Positions 36,483-46,702 of a stretch of DNA of 64,000 nucleotides are shown here, piece after piece; positions within the stretch are counted from its first letter, which is position 1; every line of letters begins with the position of its first letter. This stretch comes from Elsinoe arachidis (Eukaryota > Ascomycota > Dothideomycetes > Myriangiales > Elsinoaceae). Both the position numbers and the translations under genes were made by a program. The notes beneath the pieces are model-generated. The model had not been told where the DNA came from and did no database searches. It saw only the letters and a program-made list of their open reading frames with translations. The stretch is from NCBI GenBank assembly GCA_013372555.1, contig JAAPAX010000001.1, forward strand, positions 1,488,001 through 1,552,000, in the 5' to 3' direction.

Positions 36483-38250
36483 ATGCCACAGGCAATACCG
36501 GCTCATAATATGATGCCTATCCCTGGGGTGGGTGTCTACCTCTTGACCGTCTTGTCGGCTGCTGCGATCTACATTGCTTCCTCGCTCCTACGATGGTCGC
36601 TTGACTCCCTCAAGCATCTACCAATTGTGAACAACAAGGAATGGTATTCCTTGTCTGGTCAAAAGGCAAAGGTGAGCTTACACGATTGAGCCAACTGTGT
36701 AGTCCAAAGTCTGATAGCATAGCTGCGTTTCCTTGCGGAGAGTAAGTCGTTACTCGAGGAGGCGAGGAAGAGATACCCTCAGCAGCCATTTCGCATCTTG
36801 TCCAATTGGGGCGTACTTCTGGTTCTACCATCGTGCTTCGCAGATGAAATTAGGAACGATCAACGCCTAAGCTTCTCAAAAGCAGCGTTACAGGTGCAGA
36901 CATCAAATTCAATCACGTCCTTCGCCGGCGCTCACTTCTGTCCAGGATAGTCATGGACATATTCCAGGACTTGAGACGGTCAAACTTGTTGCCCGCGACG
37001 ATCAACTCATCCAGACCGTTGCGCGGAAACATCTGACTAAACATCTTGGTGAGGCACACTACGACCATGATCAATCGAGTCACTGACCTTGTCCTCAGCA
37101 AAGGTGATTCAACCATTTTCGGAGGAGACCGAGTTTGCACTCGATCAGAACTTTGGGCAGAGCACAGGTACGTTCAAGTGATGACATTCAGGCAGCATTG
37201 GATTTAACACTTGATGTAGAATGGCACACAATCGTGCTGAAGCCTGCCATTCTGGACATCATAGCTCGAATATCCTCACGAATCTATCTGGGCGACGAGC
37301 TCTGTCGCAACACTGCATGGCTAGCTACTACCAAGGTCTACACCTCAGCTTTCTTCGCTGCGCCCGTGAAGCTTGGACTGATTCCGGCGCCGCTTCGACG
37401 ACTTGCTCACTGGCTCATTCCAGAGTGCAAGATTCTGCGAGAACAAGTCCAGCAAGCACGACGTATCATCGAACCTCTAGTCCGCCGACGGCAAGCTTTG
37501 CAAGCAGAGGCGCTGGCCAAAGGATGCCCAACTCCCCAATTCAACGACGCTCTTGGCTGGGCCGCAGAAGAGTCCGCGAAGAATGGCAAGGACTACGATC
37601 CCGCAATCACTCAGCTTGCCCTCTCCATGCTAGCCATCCACACTACCTACGACCTCTTCCAACAATGCATACTCGACCTCGCCCAGAACCCCCACTTCAT
37701 AGAGCCTCTCCGCCAAGAAGCGATCGAAGTCGTCCAGCAATACGGATGGACCAAGCAAGGCCTCTACCACATGAAACTCCTCGACAGCGCTCTCAAGGAA
37801 ACCCAACGCCTCAAGCCCGGCAGCATGGTAACAATGCGACGCTACGTGCTCGAAGACCTGCAGCTCTCCAATGGCCTTCTACTAAGAAAAGGCACCCGGA
37901 TCAACATCGATACTCAAAGAATGCGGGACCCGGACTTGCACCAAGACCCCCTGAAGTACGACGCCTTCCGCTTCTACAAAATGAGACAGCAGCCTGGCGG
38001 GGAGCATACTGCGCAATTGGTCTCGACAAGCCCGGATCACCTCGGCTTCGGGCACGGCGAGCACTCTTGCCCAGGTCGCTTCTTCGCTGCGAACGAGATC
38101 AAGGTCGCGATGGCGCATATGATGATCAAGTACGAGTGGAAGCCGGCTGCAAACTCTTCGGCAGGACCGGATGTGAAGGGGTTGTTGATGAAGTCTGGCG
38201 CCGGGGCGCAAATTGACATTAGGAGAAGAGAGACGGTCGCCATAGCGTAA
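36483..38250 (+). CDS. P450-2: Cytochrome P450, CYP68B-like (gibberellin P450-2, C20 oxidase), 5 exons
   Basis: Haem monooxygenase of the CYP68 group; in fungal gibberellin pathways P450-2 removes C-20 (GA14 to GA4). Exons: 36483-36671, 36723-36893, 36946-37048, 37099-37167, 37220-38250, with introns of 50-52 bp; frame is kept, giving 520 residues. The ATG at 36483 starts a protein with an N-terminal membrane anchor (about 17-37) for the ER. Visible: RISSRIYLGDELCRN, I-helix IHTTYDLF, ExxR in KETQR, and haem loop FGHGEHSCPGRFFA with the ligand Cys near 461. I assign P450-2 because the other CYP68-type gene (44.7 kb) matches P450-1 better; substrate specificity cannot be read directly. It converges on P450-4 with 116 bp between stops. 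Confidence 0.85.
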
Positions 38251-38366
38251 GAGTCTGTAGTATCTGAGCGACTTGCATTCGAGTACCGACGTCTCCGAAA
38301 CTTTCCGTAGAGCTACAGATCAACATTTCCCATCCATCACCGATCAGTCCCAACATCACCATGATT

Positions 38367-40049
38367 TCACCCCTCCATCTTCCGCTTCCTAACAAGCAAC
38401 CTCGCACCCAAATCAGGATACATATCCGTGTCCACAGTACTATTCACCGGGCGTCCCATCCCCGGAAGAAACTTGAACTCGTAGTGCGTCAGGAGATGTC
38501 CCATGACAAGCTTGATCTCATTGGCCACGTAGAAACGTCCGGGGCAAGCGTACTTGCCCCAGCCAAAGGCCATGTTCTGTAGACTGGTGATTTGGAAGTG
38601 TGTCTTCGAGGTTTTTGCTGTCTCGCCGGTGTCGCGATTCATGTATCGGAAAGGGTCGAAAGTGTTTCCTGGATGGGATCCGGGGACGAGGGCAGGATCA
38701 TTGAGGACGGCGTCTGAAGGAGCTGCTATGCGGGTGCCTTTTGGTAGGTGGATGCCGTTCGAGAGAGTCACTGGGGTGTGGAGAATTCGATTGAAGGTGA
38801 CTTTGATGTGGTCAGTCGTTTTGTCGTTAGATCAAGTTGAGTACCTACGCAAGAAGACCGGGTTAAGTCGCTGCGACTCTCGCAGTAGGCTATCCATCAT
38901 GTGCAGCTTGTCCAGCATGACTTTGCTCCAACCACCTTCACTTTGCAGTGTTTCAGCTATTTCCTGTTTGATTGGGTCAAGGTATTGAGGATATGCGCAG
39001 AGATCGTATAGTGCTTGCGTCATTGTCAGTGCAGTCGTGTGGATCGATGAGAGACTGAGAAGCAAAGTGCGCTGCGCGATGTCCTCGACATCTTTCTCTC
39101 TGCCCTGAGCGGCTTGGACCATTAGAGTGAGGATGTCTGGGTATGGGTCGCCATTGTTGGAGGTGCCATCGTGCTTTTCCAGCTGATGATCGTCTAAGAT
39201 CTCGGAGATGATCCGTCTTGCATCTTGTCTGTTCTGTTGCAGGTGCCTGTAGCTGGGTAAGAGCGGCGCTACCCATTTTCGAAGCATTCGAGGAACGAAT
39301 CGAAGCAAGGTCCCTGTCAGAAAGAGATTCTCGGTGTACTCGGCCGTGGTCTTCAACCAGAGATCATTTCGACAGTACTTTGGTCCAAGGAAGATTCTTG
39401 CGGAAATGCGCGATACTATGCGAGACAGCATATGAATCATGTCAACTTTCACCCAGTGCATCGATACCTCCAAGCATGAATCCAGCTCGCGCGCCAAAGC
39501 ATAGTGCATCTCATCTTCCATGACGGGAACAATGGTCTTCAAGTTTGGGGTAAGTTTCTGTTGCACCACTCTAGTCTGCAGATCGCTTTCTAGGAAGTTG
39601 AGTCCCCCCAAGAGCTCCCCAGCAAAGTCATGAATGAAGGGCTCGATGGAGCGCCCAGTGTCGCGAGACAGCCGGCGAATCTCTTCGACATACTTGGGTG
39701 CAACGATGATTATATCTGCACCCACTTTATGGATTTTGAAGATCGTGTCCTTGAACTGTCGTTGTGACAAATGTATCAGTTTCTCAAACACTTCCTTGCC
39801 TAAGAGGCTTACCTTGCTGTAACCTTGTCCAATGATTGACCGACTGTCACGAATGAACCGCAATCTGGCAAGCCATGGTGGCTCAAAGATACTGTGACTG
39901 CCAACGGAAGCAACCAGCACGCTCTTACGACTATGCCGGATGACAACATAGCAGATGAAGACCGTAATTGTGGCGAGCGTCCAAGTGGACTCTTTGCCCG
40001 TGGATCGTACGCTGTTATACGCAGAACATAGACTTGTCGTGTCGTCCAT
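38367..40049 (-). CDS. P450-4: Cytochrome P450, CYP503-like ent-kaurene oxidase (P450-4), 3 exons
   Basis: Predicted to oxidise ent-kaurene at C-19 in three steps to ent-kaurenoic acid at the ER. Exons: 40049-39813, 39755-38849, 38800-38367, with introns of 57 and 48 bp; the spliced protein has 525 residues, the length I recall for the Fusarium enzyme. A membrane anchor lies near residues 24-37. Several segments are close to fungal ent-kaurene oxidase: FEPPWLARLRFI, IIGQGYSK, RSIEPFIHDFAG, RISARIFLGPKYCRN and NPVFLLTFNRI. The ExxR helix reads RESQR, and the haem loop FGWGKYACPGRFY has the ligand Cys near 467. All key residues are intact. Only 73 bp of native 5' flank remain before a Mutator-like element, so expression may be changed or lost. 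Confidence 0.92.
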
Positions 40050-40113
40050 TATGCTGGAGGTAATCTGCGCCGGCAGATGAGTGAGACGACAAACAAGCCT
40101 CTAAGAAAGAATG

Positions 40114-40122
40114 CGACTTACG
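40114..40122. repeat. Target-site duplication, left copy
   Basis: CGACTTACG, repeated at 44103-44111 on the other side of the Mutator-like element. Eight bases are unambiguous; the ninth can also be read as part of the element end. Confidence 0.85.
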
Positions 40123-40223
40123 GGGGAAAAACTATTTACACTACCGATTTTTGCTAGTTACACCACCCCAAGGCGCTAAGTGCGCCTTAGTGATTTAGCG
40201 CACGTTGGTAACGAGCTTAATTA
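40123..40223 (+). repeat. MULE left terminal inverted repeat
   Basis: About 101 bp, pairing with the reverse complement of 44004-44103 with only a handful of differences, mostly transitions. It contains an internal palindrome, AAGGCGCTAAGTGCGCCTT, present in both TIRs. Confidence 0.93.
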
Positions 40224-41110
40224 CGAATTTATGCTATATCTAAAGCTATTTAAATATTATATATAGAATAAGGAAATCTATAAAAAACTACTTAAAATAT
40301 ACTTATTTAAAATGTACTAAAGGTCTTAAGAATACTAAGGCTAAGCGCTTAATTCTACTACATTACTATTAACAGCTACTTTATTCTAGACTACTCTAAT
40401 ACGTACGGTACGATTATTAAGTACGTTAAAGTTGAACTAGCTACTATATAAGAAGAGAACTATATAATAGAGCTTAGTATAGCTCTTATATAATAGACTC
40501 TATAAAGTATTAATACGTTATAAACGAGTATAGTTAGTAGATACTATACTTATATAGACCTTTTAAGTTCTACTTTATATAAGCTTATTAATAATATCTA
40601 TACTAATAGTCTACTACTTAATAATATATTAGTAGTAGAGGTAGCTATAAAGGATAAAGGAGTTAGTATCGAGACTAATAAGGATATCTCTAATCGAATT
40701 TAGAGAGCTAAGGTTAGATCTAGATATCTTAGACCTCTTAGCCTAGTAAAAGTAGTATTTAGGAATCTTATTACTATAACGGAAAAAGTAAGCGCTAGGT
40801 TCGTTAGTAACAAGTAGAATAGAGAGTATTAGACTTATCGAACAAACTTCTTAGTACTAGAAGTAGAATTCCTAGAGCGTATTATAGGTCCCTAACGAGT
40901 ATAGAACATATATATAAGGCTATAATCTATTAGTATCTAATATAGAAAGAGAGTAGAATAATATATACTTTATCTAGTAGAGGTTAAGACTAGACTAAGT
41001 CTAATTAATAGCTTTATACTAGCGCTACTCTTATTTAGTCTAGTAATCCTTATTAGAATTTATACTAGGAAAGTTAAAGAAGCTAAAAGGATTAGTAGAT
41101 ATAGTAATAG

Positions 41111-41284
41111 TATAAGAGTAGGTATATAGTAACGTATAGAACTACTAGTATCTACTAATTAGATAGGTAGATAAACTAATAGCTACCTTTGTTTAATAAG
41201 GCTAGAAGCCTTATAGAAGATAGCTAGAGAGAGTCTATTACGTAATAGGCTTAGCTAGAGCTATAATGCTAAGTCTCCCCTATA
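41111..41284. repeat. Solo LTR of the outer Gypsy family inside the MULE
   Basis: 174 bp matching the LTRs at 11134 and 35086, with a perfect 5-bp target duplication AATAG at 41106-41110 and 41285-41289. No internal Gypsy sequence adjoins it, so it is what remains after LTR-LTR recombination. Confidence 0.92.
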
Positions 41285-44003
41285 AATAGTTATAGTAGTA
41301 GTAATAGTAGAATCGTTAGGAACGAGTAGAATTAAAAGTCGAAAGAACTAAAAGAATTTATAAGATTAGCTTAATAGAGAATAGAGATAGAGAGAAAAGA
41401 CTAAAAGAGAGTAGAAGAAGTAGTAATATATCCTATAAGCTTATTATTAATAAGTAGATAATAAGCTATTATTCCTCTAATAATAAATAATAGACTAAGA
41501 AATTAAGAGTACTAAAAGCTAGCTAAATTATAATAATATAGTATTATTAAAGAAGCTAAATAATAATTAGTATAAAGGAAATTATATAATAGGTTAAACT
41601 TATTATAGAAGCTATTAAGATAGATATAGATTCTACTTGTTATTAACGAGTAGAGCTCTAAGAACCTAGACTAAAGCTTTCCTAGTATCTAGTTACTATT
41701 AAAGTTTGCCTAGTATAGTTAGTAAGCCTTAGAGATATAAGAGCTCAATAGAAGAGTTATAATAGTATTAGATAGTAGTAAAACTATTAAATAGAGATTA
41801 GTAAATAAAAATAAAGTTAAGATTAAAAGGGTAGTATAGGCGAAGGCGCTAGATAAGGAAGAATCGTTAGTAACGAAGGTAAGACTTATTATAACTATAT
41901 TAGATTAATAATAGCTTATATAGTCCTTACTTCTACTCTTATTAGTTCTCTCTAAGTACTATTAGTACTATAACCTCTCTAGTAGTAGTAGTACTATATT
42001 ATAGGAATTATAATCGATAGATTAAGAATTAGCTACCTCTAAGGCTTCTTACTAGTTTTAATATAATAGAGAATCTACTAGTACTCGTAGTAATCGATCT
42101 TCTTTAGTACTTTACTAACGAGCTTATAGTTACGAATAGTATAGCGATAGAGAATTCTATACATTCTATTAAAATTCTTAGTATAAACTATTCGTTTAAA
42201 ATAAGTACCTCTAGATTCTATCTACTAGATTTTTAAGATCTCGTCGTTTACTAGAGCTTATTAATAGAGAGTAAGTTATAATTTATACCTCTAAATTACC
42301 TTATTAAGCTAGTAGAAGAAAGGTATATAGTAAGCTTAGTAGATTCTAACGCTCTTAGAGGCTATCTATATATAAATCTATAAGTAGTAAATTTCCTAGA
42401 AGCTAAGTAGTTTTATAACGAATTAATAAATATCGTTCTATAAAGAGTTAATCTAGTATTTTATATTTATATAGAAGCCTTCTACTAGTAAGGTTAATAT
42501 TAATCTAAAATACTAGTACCTATTTGTTAAGAACGAGTAGTAGTACTATTTATACTTCTACTATTCTTACTCGAAGTAAATTATACTCTCTAGCTAGATT
42601 TTAATTATCTCTTTATAAGTAGTCTTAAAGTTATCCTTAGAACTAGCGTAGAGTACCTTTCGAAATGCTACTATAAAGTTAATTATCTTTTTAGAGTCTA
42701 CTAGTTCTACTCGTTCTAAACGAGCTAGCCTTCTATCTATAGTTTTAGAGGCTTTCTCTATACCGAGATATAATCTATAGTAGCTATATACGTCCTTAAC
42801 GAGATACTATAAGTAGATAAGTAGAGGTATACCTTAGAATATAAATTAAGTAGTATTTATTAGTACGAGGCTTCTATCTATAACTATTACCTCTAGTATT
42901 AGGATATTAGAGTTATTAAAGGTATACTAGAGAGAAGAAAGTACCTAAAAGAAGTTCTCTTTAGTCTTAGTAATAATAAGTATAAAGCTAAGTACGAGAG
43001 TTATATTTATACTAGTTCTTATATAGATATTAAGGATTAGTTTCTTATACTTTATAACTTAATAAGTATAATCTATTATAAGTATATTAGAATAATAATA
43101 AGCGAGCTAAAGCGACTCTAGATAAAGATAAATATAGTACTAAAGGTATTATTCTTTATCGAGCTAGTATTTAAACTATATATTAGACTAAGTAATAAGC
43201 TTAATTACTTCTTTAACTAAAGTATTCGAACTAAGCTACTATAATCGGAAAGACTACTTCTTATTAGAGATATCTTTAATAGTCTATATTAAGGTATATA
43301 AAGAGCTAGTATTATACTTTAGTATTCTAATTGTTTTTAATAAGCTTATACTATTCTATATATAGACCTTAATAGTCTAACGAACATTAGTAGTACGCTC
43401 TTTCCTTTAATAATAGGCTATTCCTTAAGAGTTATAAGAAAGGTAGTTATAGATTTAGGTTTAATTAACCTCTTAAGAGAGAATAATAGACTAGTTACTA
43501 TTAATATTAGAAAGGTTATCTACTTAAATAGTAATATACATCTTATAGCTCCTATATATTAAAGTAGTATTCTTTATACTCGTTTATAATAAGGCTCTAG
43601 ACTTTAAACTAAATAAGTATTTAAGTCTAAAGCGATTAATTATATCCTTACTATTAGTCTTAGTACTACGTTACTAGAAGCTATATCTATAGTCCTTTAT
43701 AGCTTTATCTACTACGCTATAGTAGTCTTAATAGCTTAGTAATATTATAGCCTCTAGTAGCTATAGGCGATAGTAACTATTAGAGAGAGAAGAGAGAGAA
43801 CTCTACTTATTCTTAATAAGTATATTCTCTAGCTTCTTTTTCTTATTATCTAATAGCTTAGGCTTAATATTAGAGTCTAACTCTTTAATTAATAGTAATA
43901 TATCTATAATAGAATTATAGTTACTATCCTCTAAGACTATTTTATCGATAGTAATAATAGAGATAATTCTATAATACATCTTAGACACAATAATGAATAA
44001 GTA

Positions 44004-44103
44004 TAATTAAGCTCGTTACTAACGTGCGCTAAATCACTAAGGCGCACTTAGCGCCTTAGGGTAGTATAACTAGCAAAAATCGGTAGTGTAAATAGATTTC
44101 CCC
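44004..44103 (-). repeat. MULE right terminal inverted repeat
   Basis: Inverted copy of 40123-40223, followed by the target duplication GACTTACG (44104-44111). Confidence 0.93.
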
Positions 44104-44736
44104 GACTTACGGCCGTCGGTCATCCCGAAAGTCTGGTCAAAAACTCCATTTCAGGCTAAGCAGATAAAGGGTTGCACGTTTCTTGGTATGCTTTTGACTA
44201 GTGTGAATCTTGTTGCAGCCCTGGAAAGCTTCTTGGCATGAATCGAGCGAAGCCAGCTGTCGGCCCGGTTGACGTCGGGACGTCGCTCCATTCTTGGACT
44301 TGGCCATATGTACCTACTTGCGCTTTCATGACATGGTATGCGGTACCTTGTGGATCAAATCAGGGCCTGTACAATCATAGCTACGCTTTCCACAAGCTAC
44401 TCGTTCCTCCACGGGAAACCCTACAAAAAGCGTATAAGCATCCACCTACTACCAGGGTTAAATGATAATGTTAAGCGACTAGAACCGTAGGGGCCCTTCA
44501 GTACTGTGGGCATGAGTAGCTTCCATTGGAATGGGTGATTTGATGCGAGCTCCCGTGTCAGTGCTGAGGGGATTGCTCAAAAGCAGTGTCGCGCAGCTTC
44601 CGTGTCCGAATCATTTTAGCACTGCATCTGACAAGCACTGCAGCCCTTACTGCTCTCACCATTCGCATTTCCATCACCTTAGTTGCAGCACTCTTGTGCC
44701 CCCTTGGACGAATTTGCGGTGTGCCTGTCGCTCACC
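44104..44736 (+). promoter_or_regulatory. P450-1 upstream region (part of the former P450-4/P450-1 divergent promoter)
   Basis: The 633 bp between the MULE and the P450-1 start codon have normal composition and no convincing ORF. With the 73 bp left of the insertion they would have formed a divergent promoter of about 700 bp. GATA-type cores occur at 44161-44167 (AGATAAA) and near 44463 (TGATAA). AreA-type GATA factors control gibberellin genes in Fusarium (family knowledge), but two cores are not evidence of regulation. Confidence 0.45.
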
Positions 44737-46440
44737 ATGGCATTCATTACACAATCCTACTTTGACGTCAGAGAATATCAGAGAGTGGTCGTGATACTCG
44801 CCTTCACATCCATTGTCCTGCTGCTAGTCTCCTCGTTAAAGGCACGAAGGAAGTCCCTCTTGCCACTCGCGAATGGCAATCGATGGACAGATCCCCTCGG
44901 AATCGAGGCAAAGAAGAGGTTCATGACAAATGCTAGGTCCATCATAGCTGAGCAGCTCGAGAAGGCCCCTGGCAAGCCATTCCGTGTTGTCTCCGACGTA
45001 GGGGAGCTCGTAGTGCTTCCACCTGAGTTCGCACCTGAAATTCGAAATCACAAAGACTTCAGCTTCACGATGGCTGCATACAAGGTGCGTTGAACCCGTG
45101 CGGGGATATGATTTCGGGCTTCTGACGCACGCAAGTGGTTCTATGCCCATCTGCCTGGTATGGAAGGGTTCCGAGAAGGGACTACAGAGAGTCAGATCAT
45201 GAAGCTTGTCGCTAGGCATCAACTCACGCATCAGCTTACCGTGGTAACTGCACCCGTTGCCGAGGAGTCAGCGAGAGCCTTGAGAGATGTCTTCGGCTGC
45301 GACGAAGGTGAGCATTGCTACTGGTTACCCATCTCAGTCATGTCAATGACGACCCGAAACAGGCTGGCGAGAACTCGGAGTGCGGCAGGCCTGTCTTCAG
45401 GTCATTGCACGGGTGAGCTCGCGCATATTCCTGGGCCAGGAGCTCTGCCGTAATCCAGACTGGCTGCGAGTAACATCTACCTACTCTGTCTTAGCCTTCA
45501 GGGCAGTCGTGGTGCTACGGTTTTGGCCGGCCCCTCTTCGGAATGTTGTGCACTGGTTTCTCCCAGCATGCAAGGCTGCTAGAGACTTGGTGCAAGAAGC
45601 CCGCGATCTGGTGAATCCTCTCTTGCAAGAGCGGAACGAGGAAAGGCGAGCTCAAGCGAAAGGCGAAAGCGTTTTGTATCGCAACGATGCAATAGATTGG
45701 CTTGAAGAACTTGCAACCGACAAGCATCTGAACTATGATCCTGCGGCCTCGCAGCTTTCCCTATCCACAGCCGCTCTGCATAGCAGCACCGACTTCTTCG
45801 CCCAGCTGCTATTGGATCTCGCGGAACGTCCAGATCTTGCCGAGGAGCTTAGGCAAGAAGCTGCTAAGGTTGTGAGTACAGAAGGGTGGTCGAAAGGATC
45901 TTTGTTCGACTTGAAGCTTATGGACTCGGTCATGAAGGAGTCGCAGCGGCTGAAGCCGATCAGTCTGGGTAAGCCTCCTGATTCGTTGTCCGTCGTGGAG
46001 GAGGACTAATGCCATCATCTCCAGCCTCGATGCGACGGTATACCACGGCAGACGTCAAGATGTCTTCAGGAGACATCATTCCCAAAGGTAGCCTGACCGT
46101 CGTGTCAGCCTATCGGCATTGGGACGAAAAGACTTACGAGCGTCCTGATGAATTTGATGGGCACAGGTTCCTGAGGATGAGATCGCAGCAAGGGAAAGAG
46201 CACCAGGCACATCTGGTCAGCGCCACCCAGGACCATTTCGGGTTCGGCTACGGTCTCCATGCTTGCCCAGGTCGATTCTTTGCTGCAGAAGAGGTCAAGA
46301 TTGTCCTGGCTCAGATGCTGCTGCAATATGAGATCAGGTTGGTGGACGGCTCGGACAGTCGTCCTGTACATGCTGGTCTCAACATGTATGCCAATCCGGC
46401 TTCGAAGATCAGTGTCCGATATCGTGGCAGTAGCTTTTGA
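44737..46440 (+). CDS. P450-1: Cytochrome P450, CYP68A-like (gibberellin P450-1, GA14 synthase), 4 exons
   Basis: In fungal gibberellin pathways P450-1 converts ent-kaurenoic acid to GA14 by several oxidations including ring contraction. Exons: 44737-45084, 45136-45307, 45363-45968, 46025-46440, with introns of 51-56 bp; frame is kept, giving 513 residues. The ATG sits in a good context (CACCATGGC) and precedes an ER anchor at about residues 17-34. Blocks close to the Fusarium enzyme as I remember it include FSFTMAAYK/WFYAHLPGMEGFREG across intron 1, KLVARHQLTHQL, EARDLVNPLL and ASMRRYTT. The ExxR motif is KESQR, the I-helix ALHSSTDFF, and the haem loop FGYGLHACPGRFFA with ligand Cys near 456. 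It is divergent from P450-4 and convergent with the chitinase gene, which is probably outside the cluster. Confidence 0.9.
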
Positions 46441-46702
46441 TGAGGTTTACCATCCTTGCACATGCTTGATATATCGATAGTCATGACGGCAAGTCTGCAA
46501 CGACTGTTGATGAGTTGGAAAGGAAATGCAGTGGCTGGATTTTCCCCCCACTCACGCCACCTTGCCGGGAAGTTGGCGCCTGGCAAGTTTTGCCGAATTC
46601 TGCCACCTTTCAATCTTGACTGAGGAACGACCTTCGATGAGGTTGCACTTTACAGGGATTTTCTACAAAGGATACTTATCACAGCTACTTTACATATTAC
46701 AA

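Larger units (their letters stand above)
40123..44103. mobile_element. Mutator-like (MULE) DNA transposon, RIP-ed, about 4.0 kb
   Basis: Terminal inverted repeats of about 100 bp (40123-40223 and 44004-44103), starting GGGGAAA, flanked by an 8-9 bp target duplication. Long TIRs with a 9-bp duplication are the hallmark of Mutator-like elements such as Hop of Fusarium oxysporum; hAT elements have 8-bp duplications but usually short TIRs. The interior is strongly RIP-ed and holds no intact ORF; I could not recognise the transposase. A 174-bp solo LTR of the outer Gypsy sits at 41111-41284. The element lies between the divergent P450-4 and P450-1 genes. Confidence 0.85.

Noticed and set aside
37221..38216. 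331-codon plus-strand ORF overlapping P450-2
   Set aside because: It is a +2-frame shadow of exon 5; the P450 frame has the haem and ExxR motifs.
11000..44100. CRISPR-like interpretation of the repeated short palindrome and LTR fragments
   Set aside because: Spacing is irregular, the copies lie inside retroelements, and the host is a eukaryote.
40123..44103. hAT assignment of the 4-kb transposon from an 8-bp duplication
   Set aside because: TIRs of about 100 bp are atypical for hAT, and the duplication can be read as 9 bp, which together fit Mutator-like elements better. Without a recognisable transposase this remains a preference, not proof.
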